DNA of 64,000 nt. Source: CAZSAA01 sp964604915. GTDB lineage: Bacteria > Patescibacteriota > Patescibacteriia > Patescibacteriales > UBA12465. Under the pieces are notes generated by a model. It was not told the DNA's origin and searched no databases. It worked only from the letters and a program-made list of their open reading frames with translations. This document shows positions 41,532 to 50,796 of this stretch, piece after piece; positions within the stretch are counted from its first letter, which is position 1; each line of letters begins with the position of its first letter. A program made the translations under genes and the position numbers. The stretch is taken from the NCBI GenBank assembly GCA_964604915.1, contig CAZSAA010000001.1:11645-75644 (forward strand). The letters run 5' to 3'.

Positions 41532-42187
41532 AAAAGATTTGCGTCATCCCTGCCTATAACGAAGCGAAGAACATCCGTCGCGTCATTGAAAAATTAGTCC
41601 CGCTCGTAGATGAGATAGTGGTAGTGGACGATTGCTCACGCGATAGCACGGCCAGAATTGCCAGAGAAGCTGGGGCTAGTGTCATATCCCACCGCATCAA
41701 TCGCGGCCAAGGCGCCGCCCTGCAGACCGGCAACGAATATGCCTTAAATGCCGGAGCCGAGATAATCATTCATTTCGACGGCGACGGCCAATTCCAAGCG
41801 GAAGATATTCCGGAGATGGTAGCGCCGATAGAAAGCGACGAAGCGGATATCGTTTTCGGCTCGAGATTCATGGGCAAAAAATCGCGGCTACCGCGCCTCA
41901 AGCGCTGGCTAATCATGCCGCTCGGGCGCATCGTCAATTATCTCTTCGGGGTAACGACCACCGATCCGCAGAGCGGTTTCCGCGCCTTCAACCGCCAAGC
42001 CGCCCGGGCCATCGAGATATCCAACCGGGGCATGGCTCATTGCAGTGAAATATTGTATAAATCCTTCAAGCACAAACTGCGGATGAAAGAGGTGCCGATA
42101 ACCGTGATATATGACGAATTCGGCCAAAGTTTTTCCGGCGGCATCAGGATAGTCAAGGATCTCATCCTCCAGAAGCTCCTTAATTGA
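41528..42187 (+). CDS. Family 2 glycosyltransferase, polyprenyl-phosphate sugar synthase type
   Basis: A 219-aa GT-A enzyme without membrane helices. Motifs are VIPAYNEAKNIRRVIEKL, the first acidic pair VVDDCSRDST, the metal-binding IIHFDGDGQFQAEDI, and DPQSGFRAFNRQA. This layout is that of dolichol/polyprenyl-phosphate mannosyl- or glucosyltransferases, which load a sugar on a lipid for outer-face transferases. It overlaps the upstream pseudo-ATPase gene by 4 nt. Confidence 0.9.
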   Translation: MKKICVIPAYNEAKNIRRVIEKLVPLVDEIVVVDDCSRDSTARIAREAGASVISHRINRGQGAALQTGNEYALNAGAEIIIHFDGDGQFQAEDIPEMVAPIESDEADIVFGSRFMGKKSRLPRLKRWLIMPLGRIVNYLFGVTTTDPQSGFRAFNRQAARAIEISNRGMAHCSEILYKSFKHKLRMKEVPITVIYDEFGQSFSGGIRIVKDLILQKLLN

Positions 42188-42189
42188 AA

Positions 42190-42232
42190 ATAAAAAAAGC
42201 CCTCATTCCATATTGCTATGGTCATGAGAGCT
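42190..42232 (-). terminator. Intrinsic terminator that includes the stop codon of the membrane-protein gene
   Basis: On the minus strand, AAGCTCTCAT pairs with ATGAGGGCTT (one mismatch), with an inner CCATA/TATGG stem and a GCAA loop, then TTTTTTT. The stop of the gene at 42203 lies in the hairpin. Confidence 0.7.
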
Positions 42233-42592
42233 TATCGTCCTTACCGCTATCAAACTATGGAAAAAAATGATGGCCAGGAAACACATGGTTAAAACCCAGC
42301 CCACATCTTCCACTCGTTCGGTCCGGATAAGCAGGAAATAAATGATATACCCTATCACCGAAAGGGGAATAACTAACGCCCATTGATGGACTGCCGCCCG
42401 ATATATCGCCGGAAGCAGGGATAGCCCGCATATAATCAGGGTGAGGAAAATCCTCACGTCCGCATAGCAGCAAAGGGTTTCTCGAAAAAAACAACAAATA
42501 CTTTCGCTATTGATAGCGTAAATCAAGGCTAGTATCGCCACCGAAAGCATGATATCTACCAAGATAGCTAGGAGTAATTCATTCTGTTTCAT
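42203..42592 (-). CDS. Small polytopic membrane protein, function unknown
   Basis: A 129-aa protein with about four hydrophobic segments (residues about 6-28, 47-66, 72-90 and 98-117). It includes a cluster of cysteines in the first loop (SICCFFRETLCCYADV). It stands between two plus-strand genes, and no partner or motif is recognised. The 60-nt gap to the DUF2304 gene is A/T-rich and may hold both promoters. Confidence 0.65.
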   Translation of the reverse strand: MKQNELLLAILVDIMLSVAILALIYAINSESICCFFRETLCCYADVRIFLTLIICGLSLLPAIYRAAVHQWALVIPLSVIGYIIYFLLIRTERVEDVGWVLTMCFLAIIFFHSLIAVRTISSHDHSNME

Positions 42593-42652
42593 AATTATAA
42601 AAATTTAAAGTACAATCATAATAGGATAAACTAAATATTAATTATCGTCAAT

Positions 42653-42985
42653 ATGATCCAACAAATCATCGCCCTCGCCGTCATCGCCTATTTCCTCGTC
42701 AAGTTCATCCGCCAGAAACGCAAACGCACTATCACCGCCAGCGAATTCGTCTTTTGGATTCTCTTCTGGGTAGCGGCGGCAGCGGCCATCGTCTTCATCC
42801 GGCAGCTTGACGCGTTAGTGACCGCTTGGGGCTTTTCTTCTGGTATCAACGCCCTGCTCTATCTGGCCGTGCTTTTCCTCTTCTACCTGATCTTCAAGAT
42901 GCGTTTGCAGATAGCTAAGTTAGACCAGGACCTGACTGAGATGAATCGGACGGTAAGCTTGAGGGATAAGGAGGACGAGTTATGA
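42653..42985 (+). CDS. DUF2304 family membrane protein
   Basis: A 110-aa protein with three hydrophobic helices (about 2-17, 31-49 and 65-84) and a charged C-terminal helix. The order IQQIIALAVIAYFLVKFIRQ, then SEFVFWILFWVAAAAAI, then INALLYLAVLFLFYLIF is the DUF2304 pattern. Such proteins sit beside polyprenyl-sugar glycosyltransferases in many bacteria and may be small flippase- or scaffold-like partners. It overlaps the next glycosyltransferase by 4 nt. Confidence 0.85.
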   Translation: MIQQIIALAVIAYFLVKFIRQKRKRTITASEFVFWILFWVAAAAAIVFIRQLDALVTAWGFSSGINALLYLAVLFLFYLIFKMRLQIAKLDQDLTEMNRTVSLRDKEDEL

Positions 42986-44157
42986 AGATCGCCCAGATCG
43001 TCTGTGCCTTCCCGCCATATCGCGGCGGGATCGGCAAAAGCGCCCTCATCTTAGGTAACTATCTCAAGGAGGAACATAACATAGAGACCTTTACCTTAGC
43101 CCCTCAAAACGGCACGCTAAGCGAAAAGGAGAAGGATACTATCTATCTCCGTCCTTGGCTGCGCGCCGGCCACGGCGCCCTGCCCTTCTCTCTCCTATTC
43201 AAGCTCCGCCGCTATGACTGTCTCTACCTCCATTACCCGTTCTTCGGGGCAGCTGAACTAGTCTGGCTGTATAAGACTATCCATCCTAGAACCAAACTCG
43301 TCATCCACTATCACATGGACGTGGCCTTCTCATCCGGCTATTTCCGCCTACTCGCCTGGCCATCTAAAGCGATAAGGCGGTCGCTTTTTGCCAAAGCCGA
43401 CGCTATTATCGCCGCCAGCCTGGACTATGTCCGCCAAAGCGATATAAGGCGATACCTGGAGGATTGGCCGCAGAAATTCCACGAACTGCCTTTTAGCGTC
43501 GACACCGAGACATTCAAGCCCAAGCTGCCTGAAAATCGGGCCAACTCCCCGCTCATCGCCAAGGCCAAAGAGATAGTGAAATTTATCACCCACGATATCA
43601 TAAAACGCCGCCAGACTCACTTCCTCTTCGTCGGGGGTCTTGATAGCGCCCACTATTTCAAAGGCGTAGACGTAATGCTCCAAGCAGCCTCCCGCCTCAA
43701 ACGTAGTGATTGGAAACTGAGTATCGTCGGGGAGGGTGACCGCAAAGCCTCATACCAAAAGCTTTGCCAAGATCTCGACATTGCCAAGCAAGTAGAATTC
43801 CTGGGTGCTATTGGTGACGCCGAACTTATCCGCCACTACCAGGCAGCCGATTGCTTTATCCTGCCTTCGATAAACCGCAACGAGGCTTTCGGCATCGTGC
43901 TGATCGAAGCGATGGCCTGCGGCCTGCCGGTAATCGCCTCCGACCTTCCCGGCGTCCGTTCCGTCTTCCGGCCGGGCCAGGAGGGCTTGTCTTGCCAGCC
44001 GGGTGATATCGAGTCGTTAAAATCCGCCATGGAACAGATGGTTTCCAGCCAAACCATGCGGGAGCGCTTAGGCAGAGCCGCTCGCGCTTGGGCCGTCGAA
44101 CGCTATAGCCAGGAAGCAATAAAGGCCAAGCTGATACGGATATTCGCCTCCCTATGA
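42982..44157 (+). CDS. Family 4 glycosyltransferase
   Basis: A 391-aa GT-B enzyme. The N-terminal half has FPPYRGGIGKSALILGNYL, and the donor half has LFVGGLDSAHYFKG, LSIVGEGDRK, then EAFGIVLIEAMACGLPVIASD, which holds the E-x7-E motif of GT4. It probably adds a sugar to a surface glycan or glycolipid. It is translationally coupled to DUF2304 upstream and to a second GT4 downstream. Confidence 0.93.
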   Translation: MKIAQIVCAFPPYRGGIGKSALILGNYLKEEHNIETFTLAPQNGTLSEKEKDTIYLRPWLRAGHGALPFSLLFKLRRYDCLYLHYPFFGAAELVWLYKTIHPRTKLVIHYHMDVAFSSGYFRLLAWPSKAIRRSLFAKADAIIAASLDYVRQSDIRRYLEDWPQKFHELPFSVDTETFKPKLPENRANSPLIAKAKEIVKFITHDIIKRRQTHFLFVGGLDSAHYFKGVDVMLQAASRLKRSDWKLSIVGEGDRKASYQKLCQDLDIAKQVEFLGAIGDAELIRHYQAADCFILPSINRNEAFGIVLIEAMACGLPVIASDLPGVRSVFRPGQEGLSCQPGDIESLKSAMEQMVSSQTMRERLGRAARAWAVERYSQEAIKAKLIRIFASL

Positions 44158-45326
44158 AAATACTCATCCTCCATAACTTATATGGCCGCTTGAAACGCGG
44201 CGGCGCCGAAACAGTCATCGAAGAGCTGGCCCAAGGCCTGCTTTCGCTCGGACACGAGGTGGCCGTGATTTCTGGCGCGCCGCAACCCAAACGAGGAGAA
44301 ACCCTGACCGAAGGTATCCGGCATTATGAGATAAAGTCGTCATACTATGATCTAGCAAAATTTCCCACCTGGCGCCGCTTAGCTTGGCACCTGCAGCAAT
44401 TTATCGCCATCAAGAAATATAAGATGATAAGGCAAATCACTAAGCGATACCAGCCCGACCTCATCCTTACCAACAACCTGATGGGCCTCGGCTGGCTTAC
44501 ACCGCTCTCGCTATTAATCGCTAAGGTTCCCATCATCCACACCATCCACGATGTCCAGTTAGTCTACCCGAGCGGCCTCTTGTATTACGGGAAAGAGAAA
44601 AACCTCGAATTACCAGCTTTGCGGTTATACCGATCCGCGGTCTCTTTCTTGATGGCCCCGATCGGGGCGGTGATCTCCCCTTCGCGCTGGCTGTTGGACC
44701 TGCACCGCCGCTATAGCCTGTTTACCGAGCGTCCCGGACTAGTCCTAGCTAACCCGATGGCCGATCTGCCCATACCTCCTCAAAAAGAGGGGGATAAACG
44801 CGAACTCCGCCTGCTATTTGCCGGCCAATGGGAGGAACATAAAGGGATAGGGATGATGCTCGAGGCCCTAGGCCAAGCTGACTGGAAAGATATGCTACAA
44901 GGCACGCCTTTCTCACGCGTGAAATTAGAAATCGCCGGCAGTGGTACGCTCCAGCGATCAATCGAAGGATACCGAAGCGATAGCCAAGCATTCGATATCG
45001 AGATACTAGGGCGCTTGGATCACAGTCGTCTCCTCAAACGCATGCAAGCAAACGATATCCTGCTTTTCCCTTCCTTGTGCTATGAGAATTCGCCTATGGC
45101 CATCAGAGAGGCTCTCGCTGCTGGCATGCGGGTCGTGGCTTCTCGCCTAGGCGGCATCCCCGAACTATTGCCCAAGGAAAGCCTATTCGAACCTGGTCAA
45201 GTCGCCTCTTTCCTGGCCTGCCTCAAGGCCAGCATATCGAAAGGGCCCGGCCCAATGGCCAAGCCCTCGCTTGATGGCATATCGTATGCCCGGAAGGTAA
45301 TTGATTTTTCTAAAACCCTGCTTTGA
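44154..45326 (+). CDS. Family 4 glycosyltransferase
   Basis: A 390-aa GT-B enzyme. Motifs are LHNLYGRLKRGGAETVIEELAQGL at the start, ISPSRWLLDLHR, LLFAGQWEEHKGIGMMLEAL, and ENSPMAIREALAAGMRVVAS with the E-x7-E pair. It overlaps the upstream GT4 by 4 nt, and its last codons overlap the convergent epimerase-like gene by 17 nt. Confidence 0.93.
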   Translation: MKILILHNLYGRLKRGGAETVIEELAQGLLSLGHEVAVISGAPQPKRGETLTEGIRHYEIKSSYYDLAKFPTWRRLAWHLQQFIAIKKYKMIRQITKRYQPDLILTNNLMGLGWLTPLSLLIAKVPIIHTIHDVQLVYPSGLLYYGKEKNLELPALRLYRSAVSFLMAPIGAVISPSRWLLDLHRRYSLFTERPGLVLANPMADLPIPPQKEGDKRELRLLFAGQWEEHKGIGMMLEALGQADWKDMLQGTPFSRVKLEIAGSGTLQRSIEGYRSDSQAFDIEILGRLDHSRLLKRMQANDILLFPSLCYENSPMAIREALAAGMRVVASRLGGIPELLPKESLFEPGQVASFLACLKASISKGPGPMAKPSLDGISYARKVIDFSKTLL

Positions 45327-46329
45327 TATCCTTGTGCGCCCGCAAAGAAAAGACCGTCTTCTTGATTCCGTTCTCCAAAGTAACGACTGGCATCCATAGC
45401 AGCTCATTGCGCGCCCTATATATATCCGGTAGGACCAACTCGCTCATGAAAAGCTTGCTATCGCTATGAACCAACTTCGAATCGGAGCCGGTTTCTTTTA
45501 TTATCATCTCGGCGATCTGCCGGAAGGATACTTCTACATCCGACCCGATATTGATCGGACCAGCCAAGGATGAAGCCATCATCTTGACCAAGCCGTCTAT
45601 CGCGTCATCGATGTAGCAGAAAGATGAACCAAAATCTTTATCGCCGAATATCTCGATATCTTTGTCGTCCAAAGCGCTATTAATAAAATCCGGAATCATC
45701 TGATCGTCATCCAATTCCATACGCGGGCCATAGGTGCGGAATAGTCGGACGATCTTGGCGTCTAAACCATATACCTCCCGATAATTGGCGACCATAGTTT
45801 CCGCAAAACGCTTGCCTTCGTCATAGGAAGCGCGAGGGGATAAGTGATCGACGACACCCAAATCGTTCTCTTTTAGCTGCAAAGACCGATTATCCGCGCG
45901 TTTAGGGCCATAGACCACCGACGAAGAGACTTGGAGGAACTTAGCCTGATATTTCAAGGTCATCTCTAACAAGTTTTTCATCGCTAAGGAATTGACATCC
46001 AAAGTAGCGATGCGATTGTCCATAAAACGCTTAGGCGACATCGGGCAAGCTAAATTATATATTTCCTGGATGCCCTGGAATTCCACCTTAAACTTCGCCA
46101 ATTCTGGAAAAGATAGCAAATCAAAAGGCTGGCTCAAGTCGTGGTGGATGAAGGCAAAATCAGGATTCGAAAGCAGGTGGTCAATGTTCTGTTCGCTTCC
46201 GGTGATGAAATTGTCCACGCAGATGACCTTGGCTTTCTTTACCAGCTCATCGCAAAGGAAGGAGCCGATAAATCCCGCTCCACCGGCGACGAGAATGTTA
46301 GGTTTGTCGAAAATGATCTCTTTAGGCAT
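45310..46329 (-). CDS. NAD-dependent nucleotide-sugar enzyme, UDP-xylose synthase-like
   Basis: A 339-aa extended short-chain dehydrogenase/reductase. The NAD-binding GGAGFIGS is at residues 16-23 and the catalytic Y169-x3-K173 is in SYDEGKR. YNLACPMSP and RTYGPRM, together with the YDEGKR context, are typical of UDP-glucuronate decarboxylases (UDP-xylose synthases). 4,6-dehydratases and epimerases of the same fold are alternatives. It lies downstream of the S8 protease, and its 3' end overlaps a convergent glycosyltransferase. Confidence 0.85.
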   Translation of the reverse strand: MPKEIIFDKPNILVAGGAGFIGSFLCDELVKKAKVICVDNFITGSEQNIDHLLSNPDFAFIHHDLSQPFDLLSFPELAKFKVEFQGIQEIYNLACPMSPKRFMDNRIATLDVNSLAMKNLLEMTLKYQAKFLQVSSSVVYGPKRADNRSLQLKENDLGVVDHLSPRASYDEGKRFAETMVANYREVYGLDAKIVRLFRTYGPRMELDDDQMIPDFINSALDDKDIEIFGDKDFGSSFCYIDDAIDGLVKMMASSLAGPINIGSDVEVSFRQIAEMIIKETGSDSKLVHSDSKLFMSELVLPDIYRARNELLWMPVVTLENGIKKTVFSLRAHKDIKAGF

Positions 46330-46349
46330 ATGTGTTCGTATTTAATAGC

Positions 46350-48383
46350 TTATTTCCTTATCCTTATCACCGAAGCGGATAATCCGCCGCTAAAGCTCTG
46401 GGCATAGGCGAAAAATGACTGCCGCAGATTCCCTTCGCTATCGAAACTGCGGATATGAGGCGTACCGCCAGCGCTAGCCGCGGCCATTATCTCCGCCTCA
46501 CCGTCATTATCCACATCGCCGACGCTGGTAGTAAACCCTTTCTGCCAGGAATTACTGAAGGCATAGAAGGACTCCTTAAGCCGGCCATGGTCATCGAAAA
46601 TCCGGAGCTCGGGATCGCGCCCGCCCATCGGACTAGCAATTATTTCATACCTCCCCCGATCGGCTCTCCCGTCGATATTAGCAACGGTGACATGTATGCC
46701 ACCCTGGAATGATTTCTCATAGGCAAGGAAACGTCCAACTAGCTTTAGGTCGTTCGAGTATATCTTTATCTCCGGCGCCGTCCCCTGCCCCAAGCCGACT
46801 ACAATCTCGTCGTTACCCTTGCCGTCGATATTGCCCGATGAGACCGATACGCCGCCACGGAAAGATTCGCTCGCCGCAAAAAACTGCTGAAGCGGACGCC
46901 CATCCAGATTGAATATCCGCACTTGCGGTCCGCCACCGGCAAGAGCGCCGGTAATTATCTCTTTCTGGCCATCACCATCGAGATCGCCAAGAGCGAGCGA
47001 TACTCCGCCCTTGAAATTCTGGGAATAGGCAAAAAAGTGAGAAACAAGAGTACCATCCAACTCATATACGGATATAAGCGGAGCGCTACCGGCCCGAGCG
47101 GCTAAAATATATTCGTCTTGATAATCTCCGTCCACATCGCCAGCTTGTATCGAAGCACCGTTAGCGTATTCAGCCGGCACTTCCCATGACCGGATCACCT
47201 TCCCGCTCGCATCCATTACCACCAAGGAGGAGGAAGCCAACCCAGAACCAGGTACCGCGATTACGGAACGGCTATAGCGATCCAGGTATTCTTGTGCCAG
47301 ATCAATCGCCCGCTCGAGATTAAGGCGCCCGGTACCGAGCTGGCCTAGATACGAGGGGTTAAGCAAGCTGATATTATCCGTGCTTCCCAAAACGATATTA
47401 GCCGCTTCTTCTGGCGTCACTTCCGGATTAGCCTGGAGTACTAACGCTAGCGCGCCAGAAACCACTGGCACAGCCATTGAAGTGCCAGACCAATAGCCAT
47501 CATATAGCTGAGACGGGTCGATAGGGTTGCCACCAGAGGTGATAGTGTTAAAAAAGCTGATACCTGGCGCCGATATATCCACACAGTTAAACCCGTAACT
47601 GGAAAAACTAGCCTTCTGGTCCAAGGCATCGGTAGCCGCTACTCCGATCACCATATTCTCTCCGTCCTTGCCGTCATAGCAGGCCGGATAAAGAGGCACT
47701 TTATCAGTATCATAGCCGAGGCCGCTGGATTGTTCGTTGCCCGCCGCCGCTACGACGATGACACCCGCTTCGTATGCGCGCCCTATCGCCTCATGCAAAG
47801 CATCACTATAGTTAAATCCGACGAAGCTCAAATTAATGATATTGGCACCATTATTAGTAGCATAATCAATAGCGCGGATGACCGAACCGACCCGCCCTTC
47901 CCCGTTTGAATCCATGACCTTGAGGGACATGATCTTGGCCTTCCAAGTTACCCCGGCCACGCCAATGCGATTATTGCCAGTCGCAGCGATAATGCCGGCA
48001 ACCATAGTTCCGTGCGATATAGCCGACTCGTCCCAACCTTCTTCAAAGACGGGCGAAGGATCCGGTACGTTACTGACGAAATCCCAACCATAATAATCAT
48101 CAATGAAGCCGTTGTGATCATCATCCTTGCCATTGCCAGCCGTTTCACCGGCGTTAGTCCACAAGCTCTGTTGCAAGTCAGGATGTTCGATGTCTACCCC
48201 AGCATCGATGACCGCTACCACGATATCAGGCGAAGAAGAGATACTCTCCCAAGCCGACTCAGCCTTGATACGGCTTAGATACCATTGGTTATAGAAAAAT
48301 TGGTCATTAGGAAGAATAGCGCCCAGCGCAGGCGTGGCGAAAATCCAAGCTAATATAAAAAAAGATGCTATTTTCTTTATCAT
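46350..48383 (-). CDS. Secreted subtilisin-like serine protease with C-terminal FG-GAP-type repeats
   Basis: 677 aa. A signal peptide spans about residues 1-21 (ends ATPALG). The S8 catalytic triad is D60 (VIDAGVD), H124 (SHGTMVAG) and S302 (SGTSMAVPV), with oxyanion N216 (AAGNE). From about residue 390 there are five to six blade-like repeats with GDVDGDG.., GDLDGDGQKE, and GNIDGKGNDE motifs, the calcium-binding FG-GAP/VCBS type. There is no C-terminal anchor. The start has one of the few clear Shine-Dalgarno sequences (GGAG, 6 nt spacing). It is probably an extracellular or cell-surface protease. Confidence 0.93.
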   Translation of the reverse strand: MIKKIASFFILAWIFATPALGAILPNDQFFYNQWYLSRIKAESAWESISSSPDIVVAVIDAGVDIEHPDLQQSLWTNAGETAGNGKDDDHNGFIDDYYGWDFVSNVPDPSPVFEEGWDESAISHGTMVAGIIAATGNNRIGVAGVTWKAKIMSLKVMDSNGEGRVGSVIRAIDYATNNGANIINLSFVGFNYSDALHEAIGRAYEAGVIVVAAAGNEQSSGLGYDTDKVPLYPACYDGKDGENMVIGVAATDALDQKASFSSYGFNCVDISAPGISFFNTITSGGNPIDPSQLYDGYWSGTSMAVPVVSGALALVLQANPEVTPEEAANIVLGSTDNISLLNPSYLGQLGTGRLNLERAIDLAQEYLDRYSRSVIAVPGSGLASSSLVVMDASGKVIRSWEVPAEYANGASIQAGDVDGDYQDEYILAARAGSAPLISVYELDGTLVSHFFAYSQNFKGGVSLALGDLDGDGQKEIITGALAGGGPQVRIFNLDGRPLQQFFAASESFRGGVSVSSGNIDGKGNDEIVVGLGQGTAPEIKIYSNDLKLVGRFLAYEKSFQGGIHVTVANIDGRADRGRYEIIASPMGGRDPELRIFDDHGRLKESFYAFSNSWQKGFTTSVGDVDNDGEAEIMAAASAGGTPHIRSFDSEGNLRQSFFAYAQSFSGGLSASVIRIRK

Positions 48384-48422
48384 AACATCTCCATTGTATC
48401 ACACTAGCGCCGAGCCAAGCAA

Positions 48423-49637
48423 TCAGGCGGCGACTGTCCGTAGTAATTCTAGAGTCTCTTTAGCGCATTTTTCCCAACTGAATTCGTTCGCCCTAGCCAG
48501 GCCAAGAGTAGATAATCTTTCCCTCAAAGCGCTATCAACGCTCAATTGGGTCAAGGCCTTGGCAATCGGCTCCTTCTTAGAATAATCGAAGAACAAGGCC
48601 GCTTCCCCTGCTACTTCCCTGAGGACCGGCAGGTCGGAGGCGGCAACCGGTACGCCGCAGGCCATCGCTTCGAGCATCGGGATACCGAATCCCTCATGCT
48701 TAGTCGGGAAGATAAACGCCTTAGCCGCATGGAAGACATAGGGGATATCCACCTCTTCCACCCAGCCTGGCATATATACCTGGCGATTGAGATTGAATTC
48801 CTCGATCGCGTATTTCACCTCATCATAGCCATAGCTCGCATTGCCGATGAGCACCAGCTTTTCCTGGGCTTCTGGATTGATTTCCTTGTAATAGGCGAAA
48901 GATTCGATAAGCAGGGGCGTATTTTTCTTCTTCTCCAAACGGCCGACATAGAGGAAAAAGGGACGCGATAGCCCGTATTTGGAGAGTATTTCATCCACCT
49001 TCTTCTCGTCGCTTATCGGCCGAAATATATCGCGGCTATATCCATTATAGATCACCTCTATCTTCTGAGGGCGCGTACGCGGGAAAAAATGTAATATATC
49101 CTGACGCGTGAACTCGGACACGGAGATTATCTTCCTGGCCTTACGTAGGGCGCGATCGGTGGACCAAGCCAGAAAATCTAGTCGGTTGAATCGATATCGC
49201 CCTCCACTTATTATCCTCACCATCCAATCAAGCAGGCTCTGATTGAAACGGCTCTCAATAGAAGCGCCCTTACGATATACCTGCCAATCACGCAAGAAGG
49301 CGATATCATGGATAGTGTTGACCGTCCGGCGAGGAAAGTATAAAGGCAAGGCGTTGGCGGGAACGAAGAAAACATCAGGCGCCTGGAAGAGCATCTCGAG
49401 CGACAATCTGATCATGCCCCATAGGAAGGGCAAAGGCCAGCCTAATATCTTGATAGAAAAATTGGGGCTATCCTTGATTATCTCTTGTAAATCTTGGACC
49501 GGAAAATTGTTGACGTATAGGGTATAACGGTTCTCCTTGTCTAACTTGGCCAATTCGGCGATGAGATAAAAGGTATACCATTCGGTACCGGTCCGGTGTT
49601 TCCTATTGGCAGGTGAAGCGTCTATCCCTATGTGCAT
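48423..49637 (-). CDS. Family 4 glycosyltransferase, mannosyltransferase-like
   Basis: About 404 aa from the ATG giving MHIGIDASPANRKHRTGTEWYT; the longer open frame upstream is the mreB gene in another frame. Motifs are INTIHDIAF, ISVSEFTRQDILHFF, LYVGRLEKKKNTPLLIESF and EGFGIPMLEAMACGVPVAASD (E-x7-E). It lies directly after the first mreB gene (1 nt apart), which places sugar transfer next to cell-shape control. Confidence 0.92.
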   Translation of the reverse strand: MHIGIDASPANRKHRTGTEWYTFYLIAELAKLDKENRYTLYVNNFPVQDLQEIIKDSPNFSIKILGWPLPFLWGMIRLSLEMLFQAPDVFFVPANALPLYFPRRTVNTIHDIAFLRDWQVYRKGASIESRFNQSLLDWMVRIISGGRYRFNRLDFLAWSTDRALRKARKIISVSEFTRQDILHFFPRTRPQKIEVIYNGYSRDIFRPISDEKKVDEILSKYGLSRPFFLYVGRLEKKKNTPLLIESFAYYKEINPEAQEKLVLIGNASYGYDEVKYAIEEFNLNRQVYMPGWVEEVDIPYVFHAAKAFIFPTKHEGFGIPMLEAMACGVPVAASDLPVLREVAGEAALFFDYSKKEPIAKALTQLSVDSALRERLSTLGLARANEFSWEKCAKETLELLRTVAA

Positions 49638-49638
49638 A

Positions 49639-50646
49639 CTATTTGGTGGCCAGAATCGACCGTTTATAACTATCCAGATTATCCAGAGCGATGCCCGTAC
49701 CTTTAGCGACGCAGAGCGGCGCATCATCAGCCACATAGGCAGGTACACCGGTCGTACGGGAGATGAGCTGGTCGATATTGCGCAATAAAGCGCTGCCGCC
49801 GGTAAGGACAATACCTTTGTCCATGATATCGGCCGCCAATTCGGGCGGAGTGGCATGCAGAACCTTCTTAGCGGCGGAGACGATTGCTTCAAGTTCAGTC
49901 TGAATGGCTTCGGTGACGTCATCGCTCGAGACATTGATACTGCGTGGTAAGCCGGTAACCAGATCCCTGCCCCTGACTTCGAAATACAGTTTGTCTTCCA
50001 TAAACAAAGCTGAACCAATATTTATCTTCAATTCTTCGGCGCTACGTTCGCCAATAGCCAGGTTATAGCGCTTACGGACATATTCCAAGATAGCGGCGTC
50101 GAGCTTGTTGCCCCCGACGCGCACGGAAGTGGAAGCGACGATCCCGCCTAAAGAGATGACGGCCATCTCGGCCGTACCGCCGCCGATATCGATCACCATA
50201 TGCCCAGTAGCCGAACCAATCGGAATATCGGCCCCGATAGCGGCCGCGACGGGCTCTTTGATTATATAGGCGGCTTTAGCGCCAGCGGCGATAGTCGCTT
50301 CAATAACGGCGCGACGTTCAGTCGAAGAGATGCCAGCCGGTACGGCCACCATGACTTCCGGGCGGAAAAGCCGGACTCCGCCTAGAGTCTTGTTGATAAA
50401 ATAGCGAATCATCGCTTCGGTTGTACGATAGTCGGCGATGACACCATCCTTGAGCGGACGGGCGGCTTTGATAGTGTCAGGCGTCCGACCGAGCATATCC
50501 TTAGCTTCGTTGCCCACCGCCAATATTTTATTATCATCCAGGGATATAGCCACTACCGAAGGTTCATTGATGACGATGCCCCGTTTTGGGAGATACACTA
50601 AAGTATAGGTGGTGCCGAGGTCGATGCCGATTCTTTTGATAAACAT
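49639..50646 (-). CDS. mreB: Rod-shape protein MreB (first of two paralogues)
   Basis: A 335-aa actin-like protein. Phosphate-loop motifs are [13 protein letters not shown] (near residue 7) and [16 protein letters not shown] (about 153-168). The start [14 protein letters not shown] lacks the amphipathic N-terminal stretch of some MreBs. It differs clearly from the copy at 58045, which sits in the mreBCD operon. It is followed directly by a glycosyltransferase. Confidence 0.93.
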   Translation of the reverse strand: MFIKRIGIDLGTTYTLVYLPKRGIVINEPSVVAISLDDNKILAVGNEAKDMLGRTPDTIKAARPLKDGVIADYRTTEAMIRYFINKTLGGVRLFRPEVMVAVPAGISSTERRAVIEATIAAGAKAAYIIKEPVAAAIGADIPIGSATGHMVIDIGGGTAEMAVISLGGIVASTSVRVGGNKLDAAILEYVRKRYNLAIGERSAEELKINIGSALFMEDKLYFEVRGRDLVTGLPRSINVSSDDVTEAIQTELEAIVSAAKKVLHATPPELAADIMDKGIVLTGGSALLRNIDQLISRTTGVPAYVADDAPLCVAKGTGIALDNLDSYKRSILATK

Positions 50647-50680
50647 AAGATAAATATCGGGCTAATTGCGCGATTAATAT

Positions 50681-50709
50681 ATATTACCCATTTTTAGCCT
50701 AAAAGTCAA
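50681..50709 (-). promoter_or_regulatory. Promoter of the first mreB operon
   Basis: Minus strand: TTGACT (50704-50709), 17-nt spacer, TAATAT (50681-50686). The leader is about 28-35 nt. Confidence 0.65.
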
Positions 50710-50778
50710 CTAACTGCCCCTAGCCTGTGCTCACCTAATATAAGCAAAATCAATCTAGTTTCCCTAATGCTTTCCCAA

Positions 50779-50787
50779 TGCTATACT
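50779..50787 (+). promoter_or_regulatory. Extended -10 promoter with leaderless layout for the glycosyltransferase at 50797
   Basis: TGC followed by TATACT (50782-50787) on the plus strand. The ATG begins 9 nt later, so transcription should start close to the start codon. Confidence 0.5.
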
Positions 50788-50796
50788 TAAAACACT

